Origin: Caulobacter sp.
Lineage (GTDB): Bacteria; Pseudomonadota; Alphaproteobacteria; Caulobacterales; Caulobacteraceae
Direction of reading: 5' to 3'
Assembly (NCBI GenBank): GCA_028291055.1
Contig: JAQGIP010000028.1
Coordinates: forward strand, 1 to 64,000
DNA length: 64,000 bases
Below, in pieces: positions 7,976-16,712 of this stretch. The notes below the pieces were generated by a model that was not told where the DNA came from, did not search any database, and saw only the letters and a program-made list of their open reading frames with translations. Both the position numbers and the translations under genes were made by a program. Numbering within the stretch: position 1 is the stretch's first letter; each line of letters opens with the position of its first letter.

Positions 7976-9756
7976 GTCTCATCGTCCAGAATCGGGCCGG
8001 CGGGCGCATGGTCGAGGTCCTGCGCCTGGGCCAGGCGGGCGTAGAGGCCCTTCTTGCGCAGCAGGGCGGCGTGGTCGCCCGTCTCCACCACATGACCCTT
8101 GTCGATCACATAGATGCGGTCGGCGCCCTTCACGGTCGACAGGCGATGGGCGATCAGGATGGTCGTGCGCCCGGCCATCAGGCGTTCCAGGGCGGCCTGC
8201 ACCTGGGCCTCGCTCTCTGTGTCGAGGGCGCTGGTGGCCTCGTCGAGAAGCAGGATGGGGGCGTCTTTCAGGAAGGCGCGAGCGATGGCGATTCGCTGGC
8301 GCTGGCCGCCGCTCAGGCGGGCTCCCGCCTCGCCGACGCCGGTGTCATAGCCGCGCGGCAGCTGGCAGATGAAGTCGTGCGCCGCCGCCTGGCGGGCCGC
8401 TTCGTGGATATCCTCGTCGCTGGCGTCCGGCCGCGCATAGGCGATGTTGGCGCGGATCGAATCGTCGAACAGGAAGGGCTCTTGCGTCACCAGGCCGATG
8501 CGTTCGCGCAACGAGGCCAGCGTGACATGGCGCACGTCGTGGCCATCGATGGTCACCATCCCGGCGGTGGCGTCATAGAAGCGCGGGATCAGGCTGAGGA
8601 TGGTGCTCTTGCCGCCGCCCGAGGGGCCGACCAGGGCCACGGTCTCGCCCTTGCTGGCCTGCAAGGTCACCGCGTCCAGCACCGGCCCGCCCGTGCCGTA
8701 GGCGAAACTCACGTCCTCGAAACGGATGGCGCATGACCCGTCAGGCAGGGGCTGGGCATCGACGACCTCGCGCACCTCGGGCTCCACGTCGATGGCGGCG
8801 AAAAGGCGCCGCGCGGCGGTCAGCCCTTCCGCCATCACCGTCTGCAGGTTCGCGACCTGTCGCAGCGACTGCGCCGCAGCCAGAAGGGCGACCAGGAAGG
8901 CCACTAGTCCGCCGCCGGTCAGATGTCCGCCGCTGGCGCGCCAGCCGGCGTAGGCGAGCAGCCCCGCCACCACCATGCCAGTCAGGGCTTCGGTCACCGG
9001 CGCCGCCTGGGCGCTGGCGTTGGCGCCCTTGATGATGTGGGCCTGACGCCGCGCCACGACCTGGGCGACGCGATCCTCCTCATAGCCCTCACGACCCTCG
9101 ATCTTGACGATCCGGATGCCGTCGAGGCCTTCCATTATGGTCGTGGAAAGCGCCGCCGTTTCGGCCATGGCGCCCTGGGCCGCCTGTTTGGTGCGCTTGG
9201 TATAGCGCTGCATCACGCCGGCGATCAGCGGGCCCAGCAGCAGCACGACCAGGGTCAGGAGCCAGTCGTTGTAGGCCATCACCACCAGCATGGAGACGAT
9301 GATCATCGCCTCGCGCGAGTAGTTGATGATCCCCCGGGTCGCGCCTTCGCGCATCAGGCCGGCGTCATATAACACCTGAGAAACGAAGGCGCCGGTGTGG
9401 GTGTCGCGCAGGCGCGCCAGGTCAGCTCGCACCAGCCGCCCGAACAGATCCACCTGGATCTGGCCCACCAGCCCGTGGCCGATGCGGTTGACGAAGGTGG
9501 CCTGGATGATCTGGGCGATGGCGCGGCCCAGCGCCAGAACGACCAGCACGCCGGCCACGCTCATCAGGATGGCCGAATCCGGATGGGCGCTGCTCAGGGT
9601 GTCAAAGGCGGGCTTAAGCTTCTGGGTCGACCAGCCGGTCAGCACGGCCGTCACCGCGCCGCAGGCGACGGCGACGATCAGTCCCTTCCAGCGGGACTTT
9701 AGATAGGTGTCGAAGACCCGTCCCGCGATCCTGCGGTTGGAGGCGTCGGTGGTCAA
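7972..9756 (-). CDS. msbA: Lipid A export ABC transporter, permease/ATP-binding protein MsbA-like
   Basis: A half-size ABC exporter of about 594 residues with six membrane helices followed by an ATPase domain. Walker A is VGPSGGGKST, the signature is ARLSGGQRQRIAIARAFL, Walker B is ILLLDEATSALD and the switch histidine is in LIAHRLSTV. It likely flips lipid A-core across the inner membrane, given that it heads the DUF374-CDF-waaA-lpxK run. No ATG starts the frame: the frame opens with TTG at 9858, giving an arginine-rich leader, and another TTG at 9756 gives a more family-like N-terminus (LTTDASNRRI...). I chose 9756, with low certainty. It diverges from the phosphatase gene at 9922. Confidence 0.88.
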   Translation of the reverse strand: MTTDASNRRIAGRVFDTYLKSRWKGLIVAVACGAVTAVLTGWSTQKLKPAFDTLSSAHPDSAILMSVAGVLVVLALGRAIAQIIQATFVNRIGHGLVGQIQVDLFGRLVRADLARLRDTHTGAFVSQVLYDAGLMREGATRGIINYSREAMIIVSMLVVMAYNDWLLTLVVLLLGPLIAGVMQRYTKRTKQAAQGAMAETAALSTTIMEGLDGIRIVKIEGREGYEEDRVAQVVARRQAHIIKGANASAQAAPVTEALTGMVVAGLLAYAGWRASGGHLTGGGLVAFLVALLAAAQSLRQVANLQTVMAEGLTAARRLFAAIDVEPEVREVVDAQPLPDGSCAIRFEDVSFAYGTGGPVLDAVTLQASKGETVALVGPSGGGKSTILSLIPRFYDATAGMVTIDGHDVRHVTLASLRERIGLVTQEPFLFDDSIRANIAYARPDASDEDIHEAARQAAAHDFICQLPRGYDTGVGEAGARLSGGQRQRIAIARAFLKDAPILLLDEATSALDTESEAQVQAALERLMAGRTTILIAHRLSTVKGADRIYVIDKGHVVETGDHAALLRKKGLYARLAQAQDLDHAPAGPILDDET

Positions 9757-9921
9757 AACGGCGGAAGGCGGGGCGGTCAGGGCGGTATCCCGGGTGCGGC
9801 TAACGCGCCGAGGGGTCGGACGGCTGCGGCGTGGTGTCAAGGCGCGGACACTTTGCAACGGCCCGCTTCGGCACTACTTAGGCCGCTTCCGGGGGGATTT
9901 CCCCCTTTTTGGGATGCCCCC

Positions 9922-10587
9922 TTGCCCGGCTTCGATCTCACCACGCCCGGCGGGCGGTTCAGAACCTACCTGGACTACCTGTGGAACGACCACGCCTATC
10001 TGCGGCTGGGCTTCGAGAACGCCCATTGGGTCAGCCCCGAACTGGTGCGCACCAACCAGCCCTGGCCCTTCCAACTGGCGCGGTGGAAGAAGCGCGGCAT
10101 CAAGACCATCATCAACCTGCGCGGCGGGTTCGACGCCAGCTTCCATGCCCTGGAAAAGGACGCCTGCGAGCGGCTGGGCCTGAAGATGGTCGACTTCGTG
10201 ATCACCTCGCGCGAGGTGCCCATCAAGCAACGGGTGCTGGGCGCGCGCGACCTGTTCGCCTCGATCGAATATCCGGCCCTGATGCACTGCAAGTCCGGCG
10301 CGGACCGGGCCGGGATTATGAGCGTCTTCTACCGTCACTTCCGCCTGGGCGAGCCCATCGAGGTGGCGATGGCTGAACTGTCGCTGCGCTACCTGCATGT
10401 GAAGCAGGGCAAGACCGGCGTGCTGGACTACGTCTTCGTGCGCTACCTGGCCGAGGGCAAACCCAAGGGTGAAAGCTTCACCGAATGGGTCGAGAGCGAC
10501 CTCTACGACCCCGTCTCCATGAAGGCCGACTTCCGCGCCGAATGGTGGGGCAGCGCGCTGACCGAAGGTCTCATCCGGCGCGAATGA
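9922..10587 (+). CDS. Protein tyrosine phosphatase family protein (Cys-based, dual-specificity-like)
   Basis: A 221-residue cytoplasmic phosphatase with the CX5R active site HCKSGADRAG (Cys123, Arg129), preceded by IKTIINLRGG and the general-acid region VDFVITSREVP. Substrate is unknown; relatives act on phosphotyrosine or other phosphoesters. The reading frame is open upstream to a TTG at 9853, but conservation starts near GFDLTTPGGR. TTG 9922 with GGGA about eight bases before it is a plausible start. The stop overlaps the start of the next gene (ATGA), so the two are co-translated. It is divergent from msbA across a short, GC-rich gap. Confidence 0.83.
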   Translation: MPGFDLTTPGGRFRTYLDYLWNDHAYLRLGFENAHWVSPELVRTNQPWPFQLARWKKRGIKTIINLRGGFDASFHALEKDACERLGLKMVDFVITSREVPIKQRVLGARDLFASIEYPALMHCKSGADRAGIMSVFYRHFRLGEPIEVAMAELSLRYLHVKQGKTGVLDYVFVRYLAEGKPKGESFTEWVESDLYDPVSMKADFRAEWWGSALTEGLIRRE

Positions 10588-11246
10588 CCTCATCCGCGCC
10601 CAGTTCCGACGTCATGGGGGCCGAGCTGCGGCCGCTGTTCGCCACCCCCCTCCTGGTCACCGAGATCGAGGGCGCGGAGGCGATCAACGCGGCCCTGCGC
10701 CCGGTGATCCTGGAGCGCCGGGAGCGGTTGCCCAGCGCGCGCCGCAGCAACGACGGCGGCTGGCAGTCGGACCTGGATTTCGAGACCTGGGGCGGCGCCG
10801 GCGGCGCGCGGATCATGGCCGCCGCCCGGACCCTGGCCGACGGCCTCACCCAGGTGCAGACCGAGGCCGGGCTGGTGGCGCTGCCGCCGGTCTGGACCAT
10901 GAACGCCTGGGCCAACGTCAACGGTCCCGGCGACGCCAACATGCCCCACCACCATCCCGCCGCCTTCTGGTCGGGGGTCTATTGGCTGGATGCCGGCGAG
11001 CCCGCCGAACCGGGCGGCGCCTGCGGCGGGGAGCTGGAGTTCATGGACCCGCGCGGCGTGCTGCCGAGCTTCTATGCGCCAACCCTTCGCTATGCGATCA
11101 GCGGCTGCCTGTCGGCGGGACGATCCGAATTCTTCACGCCCCGCACCGGGACGATGGTCCTGTTTCCGGCCTGGCTGGTGCATTCGGTGCGCCGCTACAC
11201 GGGCGCCGGCGTGCGGATATCCGTCGCCTTCAATCTGTCGATCTGA
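10584..11246 (+). CDS. Putative 2-oxoglutarate/Fe(II) oxygenase, TIGR02466 type
   Basis: A 220-residue protein matching the TIGR02466 family of predicted 2OG-Fe(II) oxygenases. The core motif is NAWANVNGPGD followed by MPHHHP and FWSGVYWLDAG, giving the HxH/D-type metal site; LEFMDPRG, TMVLFPAWLVHSV (distal His) and the 2OG-binding arginine in GVRISVAFNLSI complete the double-stranded beta-helix. Substrate is unknown. The ATG at 10584 overlaps the phosphatase stop. The gene is followed by a nested palindromic repeat. Confidence 0.82.
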   Translation: MTSSAPSSDVMGAELRPLFATPLLVTEIEGAEAINAALRPVILERRERLPSARRSNDGGWQSDLDFETWGGAGGARIMAAARTLADGLTQVQTEAGLVALPPVWTMNAWANVNGPGDANMPHHHPAAFWSGVYWLDAGEPAEPGGACGGELEFMDPRGVLPSFYAPTLRYAISGCLSAGRSEFFTPRTGTMVLFPAWLVHSVRRYTGAGVRISVAFNLSI

Positions 11247-11270
11247 AGGAAGCCCGAGGCTAGAGCGTAG

Positions 11271-11468
11271 TCCGCTCACAATGATTCAAGGTTCCGCTCT
11301 TCCCCGCGCAGGCGGGGATCCAAGCGGCTTTCGGGATTGGCCTGGATGTCTCTGCCGGACGCTGCGCTTGGCGCCCTCGCCCGTGCCTCTCCCCAGATCC
11401 AGCTTGGATCCCCGCCTGCGCGGGGAAGAGCGGGGTGGGAAGGGAGGGCATGATCCAGTGTGAACGGA
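11271..11468. repeat. Nested palindromic intergenic repeats
   Basis: An outer pair of imperfect inverted arms, TCCGCTCACAATGATTCA at 11271-11288 and its counterpart TGATCCAGTGTGAACGGA at 11451-11468 (14 of 18 match), encloses an inner pair at 11294-11433. The inner arms are near-perfect: CCGCTCTTCCCCGCGCAGGC near 11294 and its reverse complement near 11414-11433, extending into GGGGATCCAAGC. The two flanking genes converge here. The layout looks like one repeat inserted into another. Confidence 0.75.
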
Positions 11469-11475
11469 CCTGGCG

Positions 11476-11718
11476 CTAGTGACCGTGGTCGTGCTCGTCG
11501 TCGGCGGGATCCAGCAGCTTGTGGGCGTGGATGATGAAGTAGCGGGCATGCGCATTGTCGACGCTGGCCTGGGCCTTGCCCTTCCAGGCCTGGTAGGCCT
11601 CGGCGTAGTTGGCGTAGGCGCCCACGAACTCGACCTTGTGCAGGTCGCGGAACTCGATGTCGGCCACGTCCTTCAGTTCGCCGCCGATGACCAGGTGGAG
11701 CAGTTGCTTGTCGGGCAT
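11476..11718 (-). CDS. DUF4170 domain-containing small protein
   Basis: An 80-residue acidic protein that matches DUF4170: LVIGGELKD near the start, DLHKVEFVGAYANYAEAYQAW in two parts across residues 25-47, and the strongly conserved NAHARYFIIHAHKLLDP. The C-terminus ends in a histidine/acid tail (DDEHDHGH), suggestive of metal binding. No signal peptide or membrane helix. Function is unknown. It lies 21 bases downstream of the inositol-phosphatase-family gene on the same strand and probably belongs to that transcript with pmbA. Confidence 0.85.
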   Translation of the reverse strand: MPDKQLLHLVIGGELKDVADIEFRDLHKVEFVGAYANYAEAYQAWKGKAQASVDNAHARYFIIHAHKLLDPADDEHDHGH

Positions 11719-11739
11719 GTCGCCCTCCGTTTGAGTCGT

Positions 11740-12531
11740 CTATTCCCTTAGGTCGATAGGCGAGACGCGCTCCAGGATCAACGGCGCCAGGGCCGGCGCG
11801 GCGCAGACCAGGCTGGGCATGCGCGGATTGGGGCGGTTGTAGCTGAAGGACCGGCCCCGGTGGTCGGTGCACCAGGCGCCGGCCTCGCGGCAGATCAGGT
11901 CGGCGGCGGCCAGGTCCCATTCGTTCTTGGCCGACAGGGCCAGGGCCGCGTCGAAGGTCCCCGCCGCCACCAGGGCCATGCGGTAGGCGATGGAGTTGCG
12001 GGTCTCGATCCGCATGGCCGGCCAGGGCTTGGGCCAGGCCGGGTGGCCGAACATCTTGGCGTCGCCCAGCATGCGGCAGCCGGCGAGGTCGGCGGTGGCG
12101 GCGGGCCTGATCGGTTGTCCGTTGAGGAAGGCCCCTTGGCCCACGATGGCGGTGTAGGTTTCGCCGGGTTCCGGCGCGTGCAGCACGCCCAGGATCGGCT
12201 GGCCGTTCTCGACCACGGCGATGGAAACGCACCACCAGGGCCGGCCCTTCATGAAGGCCACGGTGCCGTCGATGGGATCGACCACATAGAGACGCCGCTT
12301 GGTCAGGCGCGCGGGATCGTCCGCCGTCTCCTCCGACAGCCAGCCGTAGTCGGGGTTGAGCTGGCCCAGGTGGTCGGCCAGCTGGGCGTCCACCGCCTCG
12401 TCGGCGTCGGTGACGGGCGAACCGCCGGGCTTGGCGCGGGTGGTCAGCCCATTGCGGCGCATGTTCAGCGCCAGTTCGCCGGCGGCGCGCGCTATGGCCA
12501 CGATGGCGGCCAGGTCCTGCTCAGCCGTCAT
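11740..12531 (-). CDS. Inositol monophosphatase family protein (CysQ/SuhB-like sugar or nucleotide phosphatase)
   Basis: A 263-residue member of the lithium-sensitive Mg-dependent phosphatase family. Motifs are LSEET (metal glutamates, about residues 66-71), VVDPIDGTVAF (metal aspartates, DPIDGT) and the distal NEWDLAAADLICREAGA. Substrate could be 3'-phosphoadenosine 5'-phosphate, inositol phosphate or another sugar phosphate; the sequence does not settle this. The ATG at 12531 overlaps the pmbA stop (ATGA). The same reading frame stays open upstream of this start, but that is a shadow of pmbA. Confidence 0.85.
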   Translation of the reverse strand: MTAEQDLAAIVAIARAAGELALNMRRNGLTTRAKPGGSPVTDADEAVDAQLADHLGQLNPDYGWLSEETADDPARLTKRRLYVVDPIDGTVAFMKGRPWWCVSIAVVENGQPILGVLHAPEPGETYTAIVGQGAFLNGQPIRPAATADLAGCRMLGDAKMFGHPAWPKPWPAMRIETRNSIAYRMALVAAGTFDAALALSAKNEWDLAAADLICREAGAWCTDHRGRSFSYNRPNPRMPSLVCAAPALAPLILERVSPIDLRE

Positions 12532-13859
12532 AGGCCGGCGATGGCCAGAGCGTCGACGAGGATCGACGGCGCATTGGCCGACCCGCGGATCTCCAGGTCC
12601 GAGCCCGGAACCAGCCGCGCATAGATGTCGATCAGGTTGCCGGCCACGGTGATCTCGGTGACCGGATAGGCGATCTCGCCGCTCTCGAACCAGAAGCCCG
12701 AACAACCGACCGACCAGTCGCCGGTGTTGTTGTTGAGCGAGGGCCCGAACATGGACGTGATCAACAGGCCCTCCTTGGCGTCGCTGATCAGCCCGGCCAG
12801 GTCTCGCTCGCCGGTGGACAGGGTCAGGTTCGACGTGCCCACGCCGGGCGGTCCCGCCAGCCCGCGCGAGGCGTGGCCGGTGGTCTGAAGCCCCAACTGC
12901 CTGGCTGAAGAGGTGTTGAGCAGCCAGGTGGTCAGCACGCCCTCGTCGATCACCTTCATGGACTGGTTGGCTACGCCCTCGTCGTCGAAGGGCGAGGAGC
13001 CGAGGCCGCGCACCCGGTGCGGATCGTCGGTCAGGCTGACGGACTTGGCGAACAGCTGCTGGCCCATACGGTCCTTCAGGAAGGAGACGCCGCGCGCCAC
13101 CGAGGGGCCGGAGATGGCCCCAATCAGAGGACCGATCAGCGACATGGCCAGGCGGTTTTCGAAGATCACCGGCGCGGTGGTCGAAGCGATCTTGGTCGCG
13201 CCCAGCCGCTGCACGGCGCGCTTGCCGGCTTCCGCGCCGATCTCCGCGGCGCCCGGCAGGTCCTCGGCGTGGCGCACGCTGCGGCCCTCGCCGCCGCGTT
13301 CCATGCCCGAGCCTTTGCCAGCGATGGCCGAGGCCGACAGGGAAAAGCCCGAGGCGGAATAGAGGCCGTTGAAGCCGGCGCTGGTGGCCAGCCGCCACGA
13401 CGAGGCCGACCAGCTGGACGAGCCGCCATCGGAATTGGTCACCCCGGCCACGGCGCGCGCACCCTCCTCGGCGGCCCGGGCCTGGTCTTCCATGGTCTCG
13501 GCGGAGGGTTCGGTGGGATCGTAGAGGTCGAGCGCCGGACCCGGACCCTTGGCCAGCCGGTCTTCCGGGGCCAGGGAGGCATAGGGGTCGACCGGGGCCA
13601 GCCGGGCCATGGCCACGACGCGCTCGATCAGCTTGGCGCGGGCCTCCGGGGAAATATCGGAACCGGACACGGAGGCCTGGCGGCCGCCCACGAAGACGCG
13701 AAGGCCGAGATCGCGGGATTCTTCGCGCTCGACCTCCTCCAGCTCGCCCATGCGTACGGCGATGGACAGGGCGCGGCGCTCGGCGAACACGGCCTCGGCG
13801 GCGTCGGCGCCGGCCTTCAGGGCCTGGCCCACCACCTCGGAAAGCAGATTGTCATCCAT
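12528..13859 (-). CDS. pmbA: TldE/PmbA family metallopeptidase-related protein
   Basis: A 443-residue PmbA/TldE homologue, the partner of TldD. In the heterodimer PmbA lacks the metal-binding HExxxH, and none is seen here. The C-terminal half shows the family hallmarks SLTDDPHRVRGLGSSPFDDEG, split here as DDPHRVRGLGSSPFDDEG, then TWLLNTSSARQLG, TTGHASRG and GCSGFWFESGEIAYPV. The TldD/E complex degrades unfolded or small peptides and matures some RiPPs. A tldD homologue is at 35665-37095 in this window, so both halves are present. Coupled to the downstream phosphatase gene by overlap. Confidence 0.92.
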   Translation of the reverse strand: MDDNLLSEVVGQALKAGADAAEAVFAERRALSIAVRMGELEEVEREESRDLGLRVFVGGRQASVSGSDISPEARAKLIERVVAMARLAPVDPYASLAPEDRLAKGPGPALDLYDPTEPSAETMEDQARAAEEGARAVAGVTNSDGGSSSWSASSWRLATSAGFNGLYSASGFSLSASAIAGKGSGMERGGEGRSVRHAEDLPGAAEIGAEAGKRAVQRLGATKIASTTAPVIFENRLAMSLIGPLIGAISGPSVARGVSFLKDRMGQQLFAKSVSLTDDPHRVRGLGSSPFDDEGVANQSMKVIDEGVLTTWLLNTSSARQLGLQTTGHASRGLAGPPGVGTSNLTLSTGERDLAGLISDAKEGLLITSMFGPSLNNNTGDWSVGCSGFWFESGEIAYPVTEITVAGNLIDIYARLVPGSDLEIRGSANAPSILVDALAIAGL

Positions 13860-13963
13860 GCTGGGCTTATGGGGAGCGCGCGCGCCCAGAGCAAGAGGCG
13901 GGCGTGCGCCCCCTCCGTCCCTTCGGGACACCTCCCCCTGTTCGCGGCGCGATCGGGTGAGGA

Positions 13964-14365
13964 CTAGGCGATTGCGTAAAACAGCAGCGCCGCCACCGCG
14001 AAGATGTAGGCGACCCAGGTCAGCAGGATACCCGCCGCCCGCGCCACCGAGGCGCCGCCGCTGGTGGACAGGCCGATGGCGTGGACCACGCGGCCCACGA
14101 ACAGGGTCATGCCGACGATGTGCACCGGCAGGGGCAGCGGCTCGACCAGGGCCAGCACGATCATCGCGGCCAGCCCGGCCGGGATGTATTCGCTGGCGTT
14201 GCCGAAGGCGCGGATGGCGCGGGCCAGTTCCGGGATGCCCTCGTCGCCCAGGGCCACCTTGTGCTTCTGGCGCAACCGCACCACCAGGGCCGACAGCACC
14301 AGCAGGATCAGGACGTGCAATCCCACCCACAGGGCCGCGGCGTTGGCCGCCGTTCCCATCTGCAT
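13964..14365 (-). CDS. MAPEG family membrane protein
   Basis: A 133-residue four-helix membrane protein of the MAPEG superfamily (membrane-associated proteins in eicosanoid and glutathione metabolism). Typical features are the loop LARAIRAFGNASEYIPAGL after helix 1 and GRVVHAIGLSTSG between helices 3 and 4. Bacterial members are mostly of unknown activity; some have glutathione transferase activity. ATG 14365 is chosen because GGGAG lies seven bases upstream; an ATG at 14383 would add six residues. It is 105 bases upstream of pmbA on the same strand. Confidence 0.85.
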   Translation of the reverse strand: MQMGTAANAAALWVGLHVLILLVLSALVVRLRQKHKVALGDEGIPELARAIRAFGNASEYIPAGLAAMIVLALVEPLPLPVHIVGMTLFVGRVVHAIGLSTSGGASVARAAGILLTWVAYIFAVAALLFYAIA

Positions 14366-14431
14366 CCGACTACTCCCACCCAATCCGGAGGGCGGGGATT
14401 AGCACCCCAATGATCGGTGCGCGCAAGGGCG

Positions 14432-15964
14432 CTATTTCCAGATCGGCTTGCCCCCGCCCGGCAGGCCCAGCCGCGCCCATTTCTCGGTGACGGCGGCGAC
14501 CACGTCGGGGTCCATCCCAAGCTTCTCGCCCCATTCGCGCTTGGTCTCGGGCGGCCATTTGTTGGTGGCGTCCAGGCCGATCTTCGAGCCCAGCCCGCTC
14601 TCGGGGCTGGCGAAGTCGAGGTAGTCGATGGGGGTGCCTTCCACCAGGGTGATGTCGCGGGCCGGATCCATGCGGGTCGACAGCGCCCACATCACGTCCT
14701 TCCAGTCGCGCGCATCGATGTCGTCGTCCACGACGATCACCCACTTGGTGTACATGAACTGGCGCAGGTAGCTCCACACGCCCATCATCACGCGCTTGGC
14801 GTGGCCGGGGTAGGCCTTCTTCATGGAGACCACGGCGATGCGGTAGCTGCAGCCCTCGGGCGGCAGCCAGAAGTCGACGATTTCCGGGAACTGCTGGCGC
14901 AGCAGGGGGATGAAGACCTCGTTCAGCGCCTCGCCCAGCACGCTGGGTTCGTCCGGCGGCCGGCCGGTGAAGGTGGTGAGGTAGATCGGGTCCTTGCGCA
15001 TGGTGATGCAGGAGACCTTGAAGACCGGAAACTTCTCGACCGAGTTGTAGTAGCCGGTGTGGTCGCCGTAGGGGCCCTCGTCCTCGTACTCGTCCAGCAT
15101 CACATGGCCCTCGATGACCATCTCGGCCTGGGCCGGCACCATCAGGGGTACGGTCTTGGCGGGCACCAGCTCGGCCGCCCGGCCGCGCAGCAGGCCCGCG
15201 AACTGGTATTCGGACAGGGTGTCGGGCACGGGGGTCACCGCCGCCAGGATGGTCCCCGGATCGGCGCCGATCACCGCGCAGGCCGGCAGCGGCTCGCGCC
15301 TGCCCGCCCCCTTCCAGCGGCGGTGGTGCTGGGCGCCGCCGCGGTGGGCCAGCCAGCGCATGATGGCGCGGTCCTTTCCCAGCACCTGCATGCGATAGAT
15401 GCCCAGGTTGAAATCGTCCTCGCGGTCGGCGGCGTTGGGGCCCTTGGTCACCACCAGGGGCCAGGTGATCAGGGGCGCGGGCTCGCCCGGCCAGCAGGTC
15501 TGGACGGGGAGTTTGGTCAGGTCGATGTCGTCGCCCTTGAACACCACCTGTTGCACCGGCGCGCGGCCGACGGTCTTGGGCCGCATGCCCAGCACCGTCT
15601 GGGCCAGGGGCAGCATGTCCATGGCGTCCTTCAGGCCGCGCGGCGGCGCGGGCTGGCGCAGGAAGGCCAGCAACTCGCCCACCTCGCGCAGCTCGCCCGC
15701 CGTGGTGCGCGGCTGGCCGCCCAGGGTGACGCCCATGGCCACGCGCTTGACCGTGCCGAACAGGTTGGCCAGGCAGGGCATCGGCGAGATGGAGCCGTCC
15801 GGCATGATCGGCTTTTCGAACAGCACGGCCGGGCCACCGGTGGCCAGCAGCCGGGTGCAGATCTCGGTCATTTCCAAAACGGTGGAGACGGGCTCGCTCA
15901 CCCGCACCAACTCGCCGTCGGCCTCGAGCTTGGCGATGAATTCCCTCAGCGACCGATAGGCCAT
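14432..15964 (-). CDS. ubiD: 4-hydroxy-3-polyprenylbenzoate decarboxylase
   Basis: A 510-residue UbiD-family prenylated-FMN-dependent decarboxylase acting in ubiquinone biosynthesis. Recognisable parts are [19 protein letters not shown] at the N-terminus, [37 protein letters not shown], the catalytic E-x-x-x-R...E neighbourhood with [10 protein letters not shown], and [19 protein letters not shown]. Full length for the family. GGGAGCG precedes the ATG by a normal distance. It acts in the same pathway as ubiA at 22923-23852, but the two genes are not contiguous. Its UbiX prenyltransferase partner is not in the window. Confidence 0.93.
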   Translation of the reverse strand: MAYRSLREFIAKLEADGELVRVSEPVSTVLEMTEICTRLLATGGPAVLFEKPIMPDGSISPMPCLANLFGTVKRVAMGVTLGGQPRTTAGELREVGELLAFLRQPAPPRGLKDAMDMLPLAQTVLGMRPKTVGRAPVQQVVFKGDDIDLTKLPVQTCWPGEPAPLITWPLVVTKGPNAADREDDFNLGIYRMQVLGKDRAIMRWLAHRGGAQHHRRWKGAGRREPLPACAVIGADPGTILAAVTPVPDTLSEYQFAGLLRGRAAELVPAKTVPLMVPAQAEMVIEGHVMLDEYEDEGPYGDHTGYYNSVEKFPVFKVSCITMRKDPIYLTTFTGRPPDEPSVLGEALNEVFIPLLRQQFPEIVDFWLPPEGCSYRIAVVSMKKAYPGHAKRVMMGVWSYLRQFMYTKWVIVVDDDIDARDWKDVMWALSTRMDPARDITLVEGTPIDYLDFASPESGLGSKIGLDATNKWPPETKREWGEKLGMDPDVVAAVTEKWARLGLPGGGKPIWK

Positions 15965-16052
15965 AGGCGCTCCCGTGTTTCGCGCCGGAAGCTAGGGCGG
16001 CGGGCGGTCGAAGTCGACGCCAAGCTTGCCGAAAACGGCCGAATGGACTAAC

Positions 16053-16060
16053 TTAGCTAA
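16053..16060. promoter_or_regulatory. Palindrome TTAGCTAA at the antitoxin start, probable promoter/operator
   Basis: An AT-rich perfect 8-base palindrome lies one base before the antitoxin ATG, with a partial direct repeat CTAAC on each side (16048-16061). Such palindromes over the promoter are typical operators for Phd/YefM autoregulation. The closeness to the ATG would allow a leaderless mRNA. Inference from position and symmetry only. Confidence 0.4.
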
Positions 16061-16061
16061 C

Positions 16062-16337
16062 ATGAAACAGGTCAACATCCATCAGGCCAAGACCCAGCTG
16101 TCGCAGCTGATCGCCGAAGTGGAAGCGGGCGAAGTGGTGGTCATCGCCCGCGCCGGAAAGCCTGCGGTGCGCTTGGTGGTCGAAACCCCGGAGCCCAAGG
16201 TCTATCGCAAGGCCGGGGCCTGGAAGGGGCGGGTGTCGTATGCGCCTGACTACGACGACGCCGCAGCCGACGCCGAAATTCTCGCGATGTTCGAAGAGTC
16301 GATCAACGCGCCCTTGTTCCCGGATGAGAAGACTTGA
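16062..16337 (+). CDS. Type II antitoxin, Phd/YefM family
   Basis: A 91-residue antitoxin with the Phd/YefM N-terminal DNA-binding fold: MKQVNIHQAKTQLSQLI, then VEAGEVVVIARAGKPAVRLV, followed by an acidic C-terminal tail that would wrap the toxin. It should repress its own promoter through the palindrome just upstream. The stop overlaps the toxin start (TTGA), the normal antitoxin-first arrangement. The frame is open upstream to 16026, but ATG 16062 gives the family N-terminus. Confidence 0.9.
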   Translation: MKQVNIHQAKTQLSQLIAEVEAGEVVVIARAGKPAVRLVVETPEPKVYRKAGAWKGRVSYAPDYDDAAADAEILAMFEESINAPLFPDEKT

Positions 16338-16711
16338 GCGGGCTGCTGCTCGACAGCAACGTCCTGCTTTGGTGGCTGGAGGGAAATCCACGCCTGACCG
16401 CCGACGTCCTGTCGCAACTGACCCATGAACCGCTGCTGATGGTCAGCATCGTTTCGCCCTGGGAGCTTTGGATCAAGAGCGCCTCGGGCCGGCTGACGAT
16501 CCCCGACGACCTCGAACACCAGCTGTCCGCCAACAGCATAGCGGCGTTGCCGATCACCGTGCAGGACGCACGGCTGGCGGCGCATCTGCCGCCGCTGCAT
16601 CGTGATCCGTTCGACAGGATGATCATCGCCCAGGCTCTGAATCGCGGGGCCACGGTAGCGACGTCGGACAGGGTGTTCGGCGACTACGGCGTATCCGTGC
16701 TGGGGATCTGA
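16334..16711 (+). CDS. Type II toxin, PIN-domain ribonuclease (VapC-like)
   Basis: A 125-residue PIN-domain protein. The metal-binding acids are all visible: D7 in LLLDSNVLLWW, E44 in SPWELWIK, D91/D94 in HRDPFDRMII and D112 in ATSDRVFGDY. PIN toxins cleave tRNA or rRNA when freed from antitoxin. It starts at a TTG (16334) that overlaps the antitoxin stop codon, so production depends on antitoxin translation. The subgroup with LDSNVLLWWL...SPWELWIK is typically paired with Phd-type antitoxins, as here. Confidence 0.9.
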   Translation: MSGLLLDSNVLLWWLEGNPRLTADVLSQLTHEPLLMVSIVSPWELWIKSASGRLTIPDDLEHQLSANSIAALPITVQDARLAAHLPPLHRDPFDRMIIAQALNRGATVATSDRVFGDYGVSVLGI

Positions 16712-16712
16712 C

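Noticed and set aside
6284-8044. 586-codon plus-strand frame across waaA, CDF and DUF374 genes
   Set aside because: It spans three recognised minus-strand genes and has no domain; a shadow of their third-position GC.
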